From positions 600,478-664,477 of the forward strand of contig CABFPE010000137.1 of NCBI GenBank assembly GCA_900660155.1: a stretch of DNA of 64,000 bases. The letters are read 5' to 3'. A program made the position numbers and the translations under genes. The stretch is from Hofstenia miamia (lineage: Eukaryota > Xenacoelomorpha > Acoela > Hofsteniidae). Of the stretch, positions 45,301-50,720 are shown piece by piece (the stretch's first letter is position 1; each line of letters opens with the position of its first letter). The notes under the pieces were generated by a model, which was given only the letters and a program-made list of their open reading frames with translations, made no database searches and had not been told where the DNA came from.

Positions 45301-46787
45301 TACAATTCATTCAGTAGCAATGCAAGGGTAACATACACACAGACGATCGCATATATAAAACAATTGTACATTGGCATGTAAATAAGAATTTATGCATGTG
45401 ACTTTATAGTCTATAAATTTTCGTGCGCATGAATGAATAGCAATAATTAAATCTTTATAGATGTGTATAAGAGACAGCATGCAAACTATTTATGGAATTT
45501 TATAACTTCAAAAAAATAGTATTACAAATTGAATTATACAACGCCATACTATGAAAATAAAAGCAGGCCTACTAAACTTAGTATTGAGAATGGCAAGTGA
45601 GCAACTGCTAAACCAAAGCGAAGAAAATCTCTTAAACAAAAGCTGCGGTATGAGACAAGCAGACGTCCTATTCGTATGCCTTGCAACCATCAATCAATAG
45701 ATCACCATGAGATAAATAAAATATGACAAATATCCTATCAACGAGAGGAAATTACTGTTAAATAACTAAAATGAAAATGAAATATGGAACACGTTGGGTC
45801 AACATAATTTAACCAAGCAAGTTTGAAGGAGATACAGCTCAAATTGATAAAGAAAGCTACAGATTATTCATATCATTAAATCATAACGTATATATATATA
45901 TATATATATATATATAATGCTGAGACGTAATAAATTAAAGCAGGACTGTAATATCAAAAAATATAGGATTTCCATTTGGCAAATTATTTTAAAAGGAATT
46001 TTATGTAATTAACCTTTACTATTATTTAACTGATAAGCAAAGTAAATTCATTAAACTTTAAACAATTTAGCTAAATCTTTGAAAAGAGCGTGTTAAAACT
46101 GAAAACAAAGTTATCAACATTGGATTGCTTAAAGTCAATAATAAAACAGAAAGTTTGACAAAAAAGACGGCATCAACCTTTACGTTGCCAAAGTAAATTA
46201 TTACAGAAATTATTCAATAAATGGTTAGAGACTTGACTTCGAGAGCTTTTATTAAACAAAATTTTTGTTCCAGCAAGTATTCCTCAATTATTAATATTAT
46301 CCATGGTAAATGAAACAAAGTGGACATTGCAAAAACAAGCATTTATGTTATGTATTTTAAAAATATATAAAAAATCTAATTAATGAAATATGATTTACTG
46401 AGGGACTTTATGACTTTTAAGTTTTTAGAACAGACTCCAACAAATTCAAAATTCATTAGCCAATAAATCAACTCATCAGTGAAAATTTATTCATAAAAAA
46501 GCTACTTATGAGATTTGGAACCGGGTCATGGAATTGTTATCGGGTCAATTTGGGTTACCGGGTTAAATTTTATCACCTGGTTGCAATTCTTTTCCTTATT
46601 ACCAGTCTAAGAAATAAAATGTAGGTTCACTACATCAGTATTAAATCCAACACAAAAACAAAACATTAGTTTGTCCAAATATAAATCAATGATAACAGCA
46701 CGTGATTAATTAAAATGTATAAAAGAAAAAATATGCATACGAAGGAAAACAAGGACATACTTACTCTATAATTTCTTCGATACCCAT
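6074..46787 (-). CDS. CNDP2: Cytosolic non-specific dipeptidase (M20 metallopeptidase), eleven coding exons
   Basis: Eleven minus-strand exons, listed separately, join in phase with GT/AG borders to give 458 residues from a Met start. The enzyme is a dimeric, two-metal M20 dipeptidase that cleaves dipeptides such as Cys-Gly in the cytosol. No signal peptide is visible, which fits CNDP2 rather than secreted CNDP1. Metal ligands and catalytic residues are all present: His98 and Asp100 in YGHLDVQPA, Asp131 in [11 protein letters not shown], the base Glu165 and ligand Glu166 in EGMEESGS, Asp194 in ISDNYW, and His444 in [10 protein letters not shown]. His227 in DLHSGGYGG is the lid residue that reaches the partner subunit. 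The lid domain is roughly residues 207-385. Intron lengths are 0.56-10.2 kb, most of them filled with transposons. The last ~16 codons are not found, and a sequencing adapter lies in intron 1. Naming rests on remembered near-identity of motifs with vertebrate CNDP2. Confidence 0.93.
6241..9553. other. Intron 10 of the dipeptidase gene, no recognised content
   Basis: This is 3.3 kb of AT-rich intron. I see no coding remnant, terminal inverted repeat or RNA gene on either strand. Small open frames (for example near 6669 and 9317) look random. Confidence 0.4.
9554..9639 (-). CDS. CNDP2: Dipeptidase coding exon 10
   Basis: One base completes Ser374, then 28 codons (375-402) and one base. It encodes [19 protein letters not shown] and QAGIRATKK, the family's W-V-S-D-F-x-H-P-H block near the active site. 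The acceptor is AATTTAG and the donor GTAGTT. Confidence 0.93.
9640..11195. other. Part of intron 9, no recognised content
   Basis: AT-rich intron with A-rich stretches near 11090-11200 that may be the tail of the LINE fragment that follows. No other coding or repeat signal was recognised. Confidence 0.35.
11200..11661 (-). mobile_element. LINE 3' end fragment
   Basis: On the minus strand the piece encodes the far C-terminus of a non-LTR retrotransposon protein. It starts with [16 protein letters not shown] and [12 protein letters not shown], then in another frame [16 protein letters not shown] and [12 protein letters not shown], the typical closing block of LINE polyproteins. It is followed by A/T-rich sequence. 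It is 5'-truncated and frame-broken. The clade is not determined. Confidence 0.6.
11950..12785 (+). mobile_element. Fragment of an unnamed multicopy invertebrate protein family
   Basis: The plus strand holds successive blocks of a protein I recognise as repeated in many arthropod and cnidarian genomes without an established name. The blocks are [16 protein letters not shown] (Cys pair), [46 protein letters not shown], an open stretch to about 12627, then GERFYQDIL and [19 protein letters not shown]. The order is that of the full-length protein, but the block between the Cys pair and VGDFKM is largely missing, and there are at least three frame changes or stops. I cannot say which transposon class carries it. 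Identification is from memory of the motif order, not from a search. Confidence 0.5.
12786..14274. other. Part of intron 9, no recognised content
   Basis: AT-rich intron. One 77-codon open frame (13557-13790, plus) has mixed composition but no recognised motif. No terminal repeats seen. Confidence 0.3.
14275..14446 (-). CDS. CNDP2: Dipeptidase coding exon 9
   Basis: Two bases complete Gly317, then 56 codons (318-373) and two bases of Ser374. The blocks [20 protein letters not shown] and [16 protein letters not shown] match the family closely. The acceptor is TTTTTTAG and the donor GTGATT. Confidence 0.95.
14500..14875 (-). mobile_element. Penelope-like element RT fragment
   Basis: On the minus strand the piece reads [17 protein letters not shown], then [10 protein letters not shown] and HMNDISTKW. 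It then shifts frame to [14 protein letters not shown]-like sequence ending in [14 protein letters not shown]. The order FT-E-E, FLDVTVTR, K-x-T and a final NGYP-type block is that of the C-terminal reverse transcriptase of Penelope-like retroelements. The same FLDV-proximal segment recurs at 50476-50508. No GIY-YIG endonuclease is visible. The fragment is short and frame-broken, and lies just upstream of dipeptidase exon 9. Confidence 0.6.
14936..15830. repeat. Cluster of a 14-base motif CTTGCGCTTTGTAC on both strands
   Basis: The motif or a one- or two-base variant occurs at 14938-14951 (variant), 14967-14980, 15120-15133, 15151-15163 (variant), 15604-15616 (reverse strand), 15749-15762 and 15782-15795. 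The stretch 15620-15820 is also, in reverse complement, a diverged copy of 50540-50720. Together with the adjoining Penelope-like piece this looks like the non-coding part of a repeated element. No coding capacity is seen. Confidence 0.7.
15327..15359. repeat. Three tandem TTACTAGTAA palindromes
   Basis: The 10-base palindrome TTACTAGTAA occurs exactly at 15327-15336, 15338-15347 and 15350-15359, with 1- and 2-base spacers. Its function is unknown. Confidence 0.85.
15844..15909. repeat. Compound microsatellite (AC)n(AT)n(GT)n
   Basis: An AC run passes into a long AT run and then a GT run, which directly abuts the left end of the Ginger element. The whole tract is nearly a perfect inverted repeat. 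Confidence 0.95.
15910..17774 (+). mobile_element. Ginger-type DNA transposon (KRBA2-like integrase), defective, both ends present
   Basis: The ends are TGTTACAGCCAATCTGT and, inverted, ACAGATTGGCTGTAACA: the TGT...ACA termini expected of an integrase-like transposase. Between them the plus strand encodes remnants of a Gypsy-integrase-related transposase. An N-terminal helical segment (16465-16700) comes first. An HHCC zinc region follows ([23 protein letters not shown]). The DDE core has [16 protein letters not shown] and LQSHNGYEF, where the family's second Asp is His. The sequence then jumps to a Cys-rich C-terminus ([20 protein letters not shown]), typical of the invertebrate KRBA2-like proteins. 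The region of the catalytic Glu is deleted, and a frame change lies near 16715. It is therefore immobile by itself. It sits between AT microsatellites, so no target duplication can be read. Confidence 0.85.
15933..17750. repeat. Subterminal palindrome arrays of the Ginger element
   Basis: Seven copies of a 20-base near-palindrome, consensus AGCCATTTCATGAAATGGCT, lie inside the ends. Three are on the left (starting 15933, 15962, 15989) and four on the right (17639, 17673, 17702, 17731). Spacing is about 27-34 bases, mostly 29. The copy at 17639-17658 is a perfect palindrome. The outermost copies start 23-24 bases from each terminus. They are candidate transposase-binding sites. Confidence 0.9.
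17774..17807. repeat. (TA)n microsatellite
   Basis: Pure TA run directly abutting the right end of the Ginger element. Confidence 0.95.
17830..19870 (+). mobile_element. LINE A: non-LTR retrotransposon with nearly open RT
   Basis: A 357-codon open frame (18222-19295) encodes most of a reverse transcriptase. It has a pre-RT linker, [44 protein letters not shown] with a catalytic Asp, [13 protein letters not shown] (motif B, normally QG-x-x-L-S-P) and KYSDDTRII, where the usual YADD is YSDD. After a short break the thumb and C-terminus continue at 19526-19870 ([25 protein letters not shown]). The SSAFNTI and C-terminal layout point to the CR1/L2/Rex group. The endonuclease part is absent or unrecognisable upstream. 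The RT is less decayed than most elements in these introns. It ends near a TA repeat at about 19937. It lies antisense inside dipeptidase intron 8. Confidence 0.8.
19990..20230. repeat. Diverged direct repeat, about 187-base period
   Basis: Two copies of a ~55-base segment share the skeleton TTAAC..., TACTCTCATACCC and AAAGGAAAGGCA. The first is at roughly 19995-20045 and the second at 20176-20228. It may belong to the untranslated region of the flanking LINEs. Confidence 0.6.
20330..22230 (+). mobile_element. LINE B: second, more decayed copy related to LINE A
   Basis: It starts with a Cys-rich stretch (CIKCGKNKV, then [18 protein letters not shown]), probably the zinc region of an upstream ORF. 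RT blocks follow in changing frames: [64 protein letters not shown], and a C-terminal part with [28 protein letters not shown] and [12 protein letters not shown]. These match LINE A block for block ([18 protein letters not shown] against HPLHKSI), so the two are of one clade arranged head to tail. There are at least four frame changes or stops, and the YADD region is degraded. The copy ends before an AC/AT microsatellite. Confidence 0.75.
22279..22316. repeat. (AC)n(AT)n microsatellite
   Basis: An AC run followed by an AT run at the 3' side of LINE B. Confidence 0.95.
22317..23099. other. Part of intron 8, no recognised content
   Basis: AT-rich sequence up to a single N at 23100. No motif or repeat recognised. 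Confidence 0.35.
23101..24306 (-). mobile_element. Tc1/mariner-superfamily transposon, DUF4817 type, left end missing
   Basis: Minus-strand frames encode an N-terminal helix-turn-helix part (24161-23733: [54 protein letters not shown]). The catalytic part follows at 23640-23161: [35 protein letters not shown] (normally QQDGAPPH), [28 protein letters not shown] and NGHQFEH. This is the DUF4817-bearing mariner-like group common in arthropods. The right terminus CAGGGTGTCTC (inverted, ending at 24306) is followed by TA. An inner repeat TATGGACATAGAGCGAAATG occurs at both ends (23102 region and 24232-24252). The left terminus itself is cut off at the N at 23100. The Asp-to-Glu change and a central break make it inactive. 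Confidence 0.85.
24602..24701 (-). CDS. CNDP2: Dipeptidase coding exon 8, lid domain
   Basis: The exon has 33 codons plus one base (284-317), [13 protein letters not shown] to the family block [13 protein letters not shown]. The usual sequence is [13 protein letters not shown], so the Cys is a local change. The acceptor is TTTTAG and the donor GTAATT. Confidence 0.95.
24702..26249. other. Intron 7, no recognised content
   Basis: AT-rich intron of 1.5 kb without a recognised transposon or RNA. It includes a GC-richer patch near 25490-25560 with repeated CGCAACG-like words. Confidence 0.35.
26250..26394 (-). CDS. CNDP2: Dipeptidase coding exon 7, lid domain
   Basis: One base completes Ile235, then 48 codons (236-283) from [16 protein letters not shown] to YSKIKFST. 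This is the dimerisation-lid region of the family. The acceptor is TTTTTAG and the donor GTAACT. Confidence 0.95.
26746..28112 (+). mobile_element. Tc1-like transposon with both terminal repeats, broken transposase
   Basis: The ends CAGTACTGGCCAAAAGTTTG and CAGTAGTGGCCAAAAGTTTG (the latter inverted, ending at 28112) form imperfect ~27-bp inverted repeats flanked by TA target duplications at 26744-26745 and 28113-28114. The plus strand encodes a paired-type DNA-binding part (26948-27352, with [13 protein letters not shown]). After one in-frame stop comes the catalytic part: [11 protein letters not shown] (first Asp), [15 protein letters not shown], and after a frame change near 27600, [13 protein letters not shown] (second Asp) and [15 protein letters not shown] (Glu). 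The triad spacing is of DD34E type. Two visible breaks and the intact ends suggest a fairly recent copy. It lies antisense in dipeptidase intron 6. Confidence 0.92.
28440..30292 (+). mobile_element. P-like (THAP9-related) DNA transposon remnant 1
   Basis: The plus strand encodes, in changing frames, blocks of a P-element/THAP9-type transposase. It has [20 protein letters not shown], then an open stretch 28710-29057 ([57 protein letters not shown]). [19 protein letters not shown] follows, which is the conserved VHL-K-x-IRNN motif of the GTP-binding insertion region. A C-terminal part with [18 protein letters not shown] and finally [20 protein letters not shown] and [10 protein letters not shown] closes it. 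The catalytic Asp in the NHS block is present in context (normally DNHS, here GNHS). Many stops and frame changes make it dead. No THAP domain or terminal repeats are recognised. The 3' side runs into an assembly gap. Confidence 0.75.
30310..30485. other. Assembly gap of Ns with duplicated flanks
   Basis: Ns span 30359-30455. Both sides carry the same AT-run followed by TTTATTTATACGGGCGC, so the true sequence may have no gap or a different microsatellite length here. Confidence 0.9.
30479..30551. repeat. Imperfect inverted repeat
   Basis: CGGGCGCTAAGTACTATGGG at 30479-30498 is complemented by sequence at about 30532-30549 (inverted CGGGCGCTAGGTATGGGG), giving a stem with a short loop. It may be the end of an unrecognised foldback element. 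Confidence 0.6.
30552..31785. other. Part of intron 6, includes a 29-base tandem repeat
   Basis: Mostly AT-rich. From about 31150 to 31620 the sequence is GC-richer and less simple than its surroundings. It includes two tandem copies of a 29-base unit beginning CTCGATTTCCGATTA (31243 and 31272). No coding remnant recognised. It could be a regulatory or LTR-like piece, but I cannot support either. Confidence 0.4.
31786..31934 (-). CDS. CNDP2: Dipeptidase coding exon 6
   Basis: The exon has 49 codons plus two bases (residues 186-235). [14 protein letters not shown] supplies metal ligand Asp194. [13 protein letters not shown] follows, then [10 protein letters not shown] with His227 of the lid. 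The acceptor is TTTTAG and the donor GTAAGC. The split codon joins exon 7 as Ile. Confidence 0.95.
32819..34354 (+). mobile_element. piggyBac transposon, internally deleted, in a clean TTAA
   Basis: The 1536-bp element has ends CCCTTTCATTCTTA and, inverted, CCCTTTGATTCTTA, and is flanked by the TTAA target duplication at 32815-32818 and 34355-34358. The plus strand encodes an acidic N-terminal part (33344-33643: [20 protein letters not shown], then an Asp/Glu-rich tract, then [15 protein letters not shown]). This passes directly into the C-terminal part: [40 protein letters not shown], and a Cys-rich finger [21 protein letters not shown] as in PGBD-type proteins. The central catalytic Asp region is missing, about the length of the core domain, so it could move only with a helper enzyme. 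A run of eight or nine Gs at the junction marks a frame change. It lies within the Gypsy fossil. Confidence 0.93.
32834..34223. repeat. Palindromes TGTATCCA(WW)TGGATACA inside the piggyBac element
   Basis: Four copies occur: 32834-32851 (imperfect), 33160-33177 (imperfect, with a perfect 12-base core at 33162-33173), TGTATCTAATTAGATACA at 33203-33220 (perfect) and TGTATCCATATGGATACA at 34206-34223 (perfect). Two lie near the ends and two are internal but still left of the coding remnant. They are candidate transposase-binding sites. Confidence 0.85.
35216..36189. other. Part of intron 5, no recognised content
   Basis: AT-rich sequence between the Gypsy fossil and dipeptidase exon 5. No motif recognised. 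Confidence 0.35.
36190..36270 (-). CDS. CNDP2: Dipeptidase coding exon 5, catalytic Glu
   Basis: The exon has 27 codons (residues 159-185), [13 protein letters not shown] to KDKFLK. Glu165 is the general base and Glu166 a metal ligand. The acceptor is GTTTAG. The donor GTTGAC is the weakest of the gene but is the one that joins in frame to exon 6 with no loss or gain against the family. Confidence 0.93.
36700..37310 (+). mobile_element. mariner/IS630-type transposase fragment
   Basis: Plus-strand blocks: [20 protein letters not shown] with the GRPR hinge, then [17 protein letters not shown] (equivalent to the mariner WVPH block). These are followed by an open stretch 37040-37288 with [19 protein letters not shown], where the Asp of DEKW is the first catalytic Asp. 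It ends with [14 protein letters not shown]. The second and third catalytic blocks and both terminal repeats are not seen. At least one stop separates the halves. It lies in intron 4. Confidence 0.7.
37910..38065 (-). CDS. CNDP2: Dipeptidase coding exon 4, bridging Asp
   Basis: The exon has 52 codons (residues 107-158), from [12 protein letters not shown] to IELPVNIK. It contains [11 protein letters not shown], where Asp131 is the metal-bridging ligand. The acceptor is TTTAG and the donor GTATTT. It is phase 0 at both ends. Confidence 0.95.
38624..38794 (-). CDS. CNDP2: Dipeptidase coding exon 3, first metal ligand
   Basis: The exon has 57 codons (residues 50-106) and is phase 0 at both ends. 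It starts [11 protein letters not shown], holds [10 protein letters not shown], and carries [14 protein letters not shown] with metal ligand His98 and Asp100. The acceptor is TTATAG and the donor GTAAGT. Confidence 0.95.
38960..40790 (+). mobile_element. P-like (THAP9-related) DNA transposon remnant 2
   Basis: The plus strand carries degraded blocks of a second P-type transposase, different from the copy at 28.4-30.3 kb. It has [94 protein letters not shown] and [11 protein letters not shown] (the conserved VHL-K-IRNN motif). A C-terminal block [20 protein letters not shown] lies inside a tandem duplication. More than ten stops or frame changes. No THAP domain or end repeats identified. It lies between dipeptidase exons 3 and 2. 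Confidence 0.65.
40497..40739. repeat. 122-base tandem duplication
   Basis: Units 40497-40618 and 40619-40739 are nearly identical: one substitution (CAACGC against CAATGC) and shifts in an A-run. They cover the C-terminal block of P-like remnant 2, so the duplication is younger than the element's decay, or is an assembly effect. Confidence 0.9.
40794..41359 (+). mobile_element. Miniature mariner with 37-bp terminal repeats
   Basis: The 566-bp element is bounded by CAGTCTGTTCCATAAGTCCC and its near-exact inverse; the inverted repeats run about 37 bases to AAATTACT. TA dinucleotides flank both ends. Inside, the plus strand keeps only the transposase C-terminal half: [15 protein letters not shown] with the second catalytic Asp, [20 protein letters not shown], and after a frame change [18 protein letters not shown]. 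The N-terminal and first-Asp regions are deleted, so it is a non-autonomous derivative. Its right end is part of the 191-bp duplication around the neighbouring contig. Confidence 0.9.
41459..43787 (-). mobile_element. Ty3/Gypsy LTR retrotransposon fossil, gag to RT part
   Basis: On the minus strand the contig carries parts of a Gypsy-type element in the normal order: the end of gag with one CCHC zinc knuckle ([16 protein letters not shown]), an aspartic protease region, then reverse transcriptase including a YIDD-type block. It is cut at both ends by Ns, holds an internal N gap and shows no LTR. It is broken in several places but much better preserved than the Gypsy fossil at 32-35 kb, so probably younger. 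Its position inside the dipeptidase intron is doubtful because of the flanking duplication. Confidence 0.8.
42610..42930. other. N gap flanked by a 116-base duplication
   Basis: Ns span 42726-42814. The 116 bases before the gap (42610-42725) recur after it (42815-42930) with one difference. This is most likely an unmerged contig overlap or collapsed haplotypes. Confidence 0.92.
43980..44719. other. Part of intron 2, no recognised content
   Basis: AT-rich sequence between the duplicated segment and exon 2. Nothing recognised. Confidence 0.35.
44720..44843 (-). CDS. CNDP2: Dipeptidase coding exon 2
   Basis: One base completes Glu8, then 41 codons (residues 9-49) from [10 protein letters not shown] to MVQTAAM, including the family motif [11 protein letters not shown]. 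The acceptor is AACTTAG and the donor GTATGT. It ends in phase 0. Confidence 0.9.
45459..45477 (+). other. Tn5 mosaic end (Nextera adapter) residue
   Basis: AGATGTGTATAAGAGACAG matches all 19 bases of the engineered Tn5 mosaic end used in tagmentation libraries. A chance match in 64 kb is vanishingly unlikely. The sequence is probably a library or mate-pair junction left in the assembly, so bases on its two sides may not be contiguous in the genome. Confidence 0.93.
45889..45916. repeat. (TA)n microsatellite
   Basis: Simple TA run in intron 1. Confidence 0.95.
46765..46787 (-). CDS. CNDP2: Dipeptidase coding exon 1
   Basis: The exon encodes MGIEEII plus two bases of a Glu codon, then donor GTAAGT. 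The Met is chosen because the joined product starts [14 protein letters not shown], aligning with the start of vertebrate CNDP2. A T-rich tract and AG lie 13 bases before the ATG, suggesting a 5' UTR intron. The adapter at 45459 lies between this exon and exon 2, so linkage deserves confirmation. Confidence 0.75.
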
Positions 46788-49700
46788 GATGAAGCGTGCC
46801 TCTAAATACAATAAATTGATTTGCTAATCGAAGCCAAATATATTTACTATGCATACATAAATCGAATCAGACAATCGCTAAGCATTATTGAACATGCGCG
46901 GTGAATTTAGTTGTTACAAAAGAGCGATAAAGTCCAAATTAGCTTAGTATATCCATAATTTATGCGTAGTATGATATTCAATTTCATTTGCTCACATTAG
47001 GAAAGTTCAAAATCTAAGATTAGGAGGCAAACGTCCAGGAATTTCATACGACAATAAAGAGTATAAATATTTTTCTTCAATGAAATAAAATTAAATAAAT
47101 CAAAGAACATCGCTCTCAGAAACGATATTTGATAAAAAAACTGAAAAATATAATGAAAAACTAAATATCTAAATGAAAATTTTTATATCAATACTTTATT
47201 CATTCCATAAGATTGAACATTAAAAAAATGCATCTTAATGATTGTTGATACTACAGTCAAACCTCAAATTAGCACATCTCATTGGAATTGTAACACCAAG
47301 TGCCCTATTTAAGTACTACCATATTTCAAACACAAAAAATATATTTGAATGAACTTTATTGAGATGAAATATATTCGGGAGAGGGAAGTCGTTTAAAAAA
47401 GTATTGTGAAATTATTGCATTATTGAATTAACAAAGACTTCAACCTGATTTTCTTTCTAAATAATAGAATTGCAATTGTTATAATCCTGCATATGTCTGC
47501 TTGCTTGTTTTTTAAAGTAATTAATTCATATTGCATTCACTTCTTCAATTCCTTCAATAATGAATTCAGTTTGGAAGTTATCAATAAGGAGAACAAATGT
47601 AAAAAGTCAAAATTGCAATAAAGAGCAATTTTGTGTAAATATTTAGAAATTTGATTTAATGCATATGCATGCATATTTTAAAAATTATAAGGTCAAAATA
47701 ATATAAAATTATGCATTTGGAATTAGGTAAAAAAATTTTGAAGTGTTCTTTGTGGCCAAATGTTTAGGTCGACTTTTTTGGAAAAGAGACAATTTATGAA
47801 TAATTTTCATAAAAAGCTCGTTAAAACCACATAATGCAAAAAAATTGCAATATTTTTTAAAATAAAAGGATTTGATGAAATGAATTGGACTTCTAAAATA
47901 CATTGAGTCTGAATCAACCTCAATTTTGGGTGCTTCGCGGAAATTGAAAACTATATACTACATGACTTAATGTAATGAATAATTATTCACCGATTATACT
48001 CGGTACAATAGGTTTATCATTAAATCTTACAGAATATGGATTGCTTCTTCCATGGAAAGGTTTTTTCAAAATATTAAAAAGCATGCTTAAGACTATAAAA
48101 ATTCCAAGGATAATGTGCAGTTCTATATTGGTGATTTTTACTACCTTGTTGATTATGTTTAGAATAGAATACACGAATTTTACAAAAGTTAAAAAATCTT
48201 AAGGTCAATTTTTTAGGTAAAATAATTTCGCTTTTAAGGCAAAAAGTAAACAATTTTGGGTCAAAATTTCAAATTTTAGTTACAACCATCCATTTCTTCA
48301 AGATCACACTTGGAGGTCTTATTCTTGCAAAGCAGTTCTTGGAGATATCAATGATACTTCTCAACATATGCACTACGCACATATGTCTAGAGTAGTTACA
48401 TTATTTCAATGCATACAGTGAAGAAGCAAAAAAAGTTTATAATAACCTCGTTAAGATTGTCTATTACGTTACTTTGTTTTCTCCAGTGCGCTATTTTGAA
48501 CGTTTCTGCAGTATATATTTTATAAATTGTACTTTTACTGTACTGTGCAATATTAAGCTGCCCTATTTTGAATAAAATCAAGAGTCATTTTATGAAATAT
48601 CTCAAGGGCCATATATTTAACTGTCCTATTTTGAGTATTACGATCTTCTGAGGTTTCACACTAGAAAGAGTTTATTCTATTTATTGGTGTGATGTAATTA
48701 AGAAAGATTAATGAAATCAATTAAGGTATAAATTTGTGAATCAGACCTAAGTATTGATGGTGAATACACAGGACCCTTCAAGTACGTGAAATTTCGAGTC
48801 GAGTCAACTCGAGTTGTGTTGATTGATTTTGAACAATACATTGTATATATTAGGGTGGCCCTTCTGTAAGGTAAAAATTTAAAATTTTGATTTTTGTATG
48901 TCTGCTATTCTCAAAAGGTTCTATTTCATTAGAGACTCCTTTACTCAAATTTCTGATAATCTGTTATATTTTTTAGAGGTGGCACAATGCTCTGAAAATT
49001 GGCCTAATGAGATTCAATACATGACATAGGAAAAATGCATCAATACAATAATCACAAAATATAATAGCTATTTTTTTCTTTTATCTAATATCCTTAAAGC
49101 ATATTGCGACTTAATATTCATTATTGAGCAATACAGTTGCTTCATTTGCTGTATCAAAACACAATTCGTTAACAGCTGATGCTGAGACTATAACTGTTTG
49201 AGCGGTTTTGAAATTTTCACTTTCATTCCAGTTTTCTGGATAGACTTAAAAAAGTCATCAAATGTACTCAGCTCCCAAACAACTTTCTACTGGTTCTGAT
49301 TACGAAAACAATAGATATTTTGCTTTATTGTTGGTATTATTCGTCTGAGCTCATTTCAGTGTTTCACCTATTTCAATATCGTTTGAAATTTTCAGAATTT
49401 TGATCGTTGTGCAGCGAAATTTAAGTCAGAATACAGCAAACTCAAAAAAATCAGTTCCTTTGAAATATAAAACAAATTGCCTGAATTATTACACAATCTA
49501 GTTACTTGTATTTAATGATGAGGATAAGAATAGAGCAACTGAAGTAATTTCAATTCTTTTCTACTATAGTTGCCTGTGAAGCAAGTAGCGCCAAGAATTA
49601 AACCTTAAAATCAACCTTTGCTAAAACAGTTGTCGATATCTCGTAATCCGTTCACCTCCACGATTTTTAGATTGAACTGAGATCAAAATAGCGAAATTTA

Positions 49701-50377
49701 GGATTTGGATTTTAGCATCCATCATGCTTGGTGCTGTTGTTTACCACATTGAAATGAGCAATATCACGGAGAAATCGAACGTCTTCTAAGATACTGTTTC
49801 CTTTGATTACTGCTCTTTAAGTCAACTAGAAGAATAGATTCTCAAACTTCCTGACGGCGTCCTGGCTAGGATTAGTTCAGCAATTGACCAGGGATTTGTA
49901 TTTGCCGAATTACAGAAATTGGTGATATTTTAAATTTTTCTCTGTTCGAACTGAGGCACTTCTATTTCAGTACATATATTATGGTCAAAGTAAGGGATAA
50001 ACTGTCAAATGTAACTGTCCATCTTATCTGTGAACATCTAGGTAGGAGCTCGTTGCGTACCACCATCTTCTTCTTTTGCAATGTCAAAAGATAAGCGCAA
50101 CACCTCACGTAAAATATCTGGGGGTAGGGGTCGCTTCGTGCATTATCTGTAGACCCCCTTGGATATTTATTGCATTATTCGCAACTATTAGTACGACTCT
50201 AGTGCCTACCAAAGTGGAAATTGACTGATAAAACAAATTCCGAAAATCCACTGAAAGTTTTGACGACATAATGATTAAAATCAATTTTTTCAAGGGTTTT
50301 ATAAGAGCTATGGCTTAAAGACATTAACACAAAAAACTATTAAAAAATTTGGAAAACCGTTCTAATTGTAACTGAAA
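46788..50377. other. Upstream of the dipeptidase gene, no recognised gene
   Basis: The proximal part should hold the 5' UTR exon and promoter of the dipeptidase gene, but I recognise neither. From about 48850 (AGGGTGGCCC) to 50370 the sequence is less simple and slightly GC-richer, with scattered protein-like words in changing frames. This may be an old repeat I cannot classify. Confidence 0.35.
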
Positions 50378-50423
50378 TTCGGCATATGTACAAATTTTCT
50401 AGATTTCTCATGGTACATATGCC

Positions 50424-50426
<3 letters not shown>
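50378..50426. repeat. Perfect 14-bp hairpin
   Basis: TTCGGCATATGTAC at 50378-50391 is exactly complemented by GTACATATGCCGAA at 50413-50426, with a 21-base loop. It directly precedes the long TA tract and the Penelope-like repeat. Confidence 0.9.

Positions 50427-50475
<49 letters not shown>
50425..50475. repeat. (TA)25 microsatellite
   Basis: Uninterrupted TA run of about 50 bases. Confidence 0.97.
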
Positions 50476-50478
<3 letters not shown>

Positions 50479-50720
50479 TTGAATGAGTGTATGGCTGAAA
50501 TCAAATTCACAATAGAACATGAATATATATATATAAACTCATACTTGCGCTTTGTAGTATAGAAATTTGAAAAAAGTGTACAAAGCGCAAGCTAAGCCGA
50601 TTTTCACATAGTAAAAACTTCAAGTTAGCTGTTCGGTATTAAGAAATGTTTTTTAACTATATTAATATACTAGGAAATGTAACTGAAAAACATTTTCTAA
50701 AGAATTTTTACGTTCACATA
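50476..50720 (+). repeat. Second copy of the Penelope-like / 14-mer repeat
   Basis: The plus strand opens with [16 protein letters not shown], the same reverse-transcriptase segment as at 14830-14875 (minus). It then runs into a short AT tract and two copies of the 14-base motif (50544-50556 truncated, 50578-50591 inverted). The following bases to about 50720 match the reverse complement of 15620-15820 with moderate divergence. The two loci lie in opposite orientation, 35 kb apart. Confidence 0.75.

Larger units (their letters stand above)
44844..46764. other. Intron 1, no gene; adapter and TA repeat inside
   Basis: AT-rich intron of 1.9 kb. It contains the adapter sequence at 45459 and a (TA)n run at 45889-45916. 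No transposon recognised. Confidence 0.4.
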
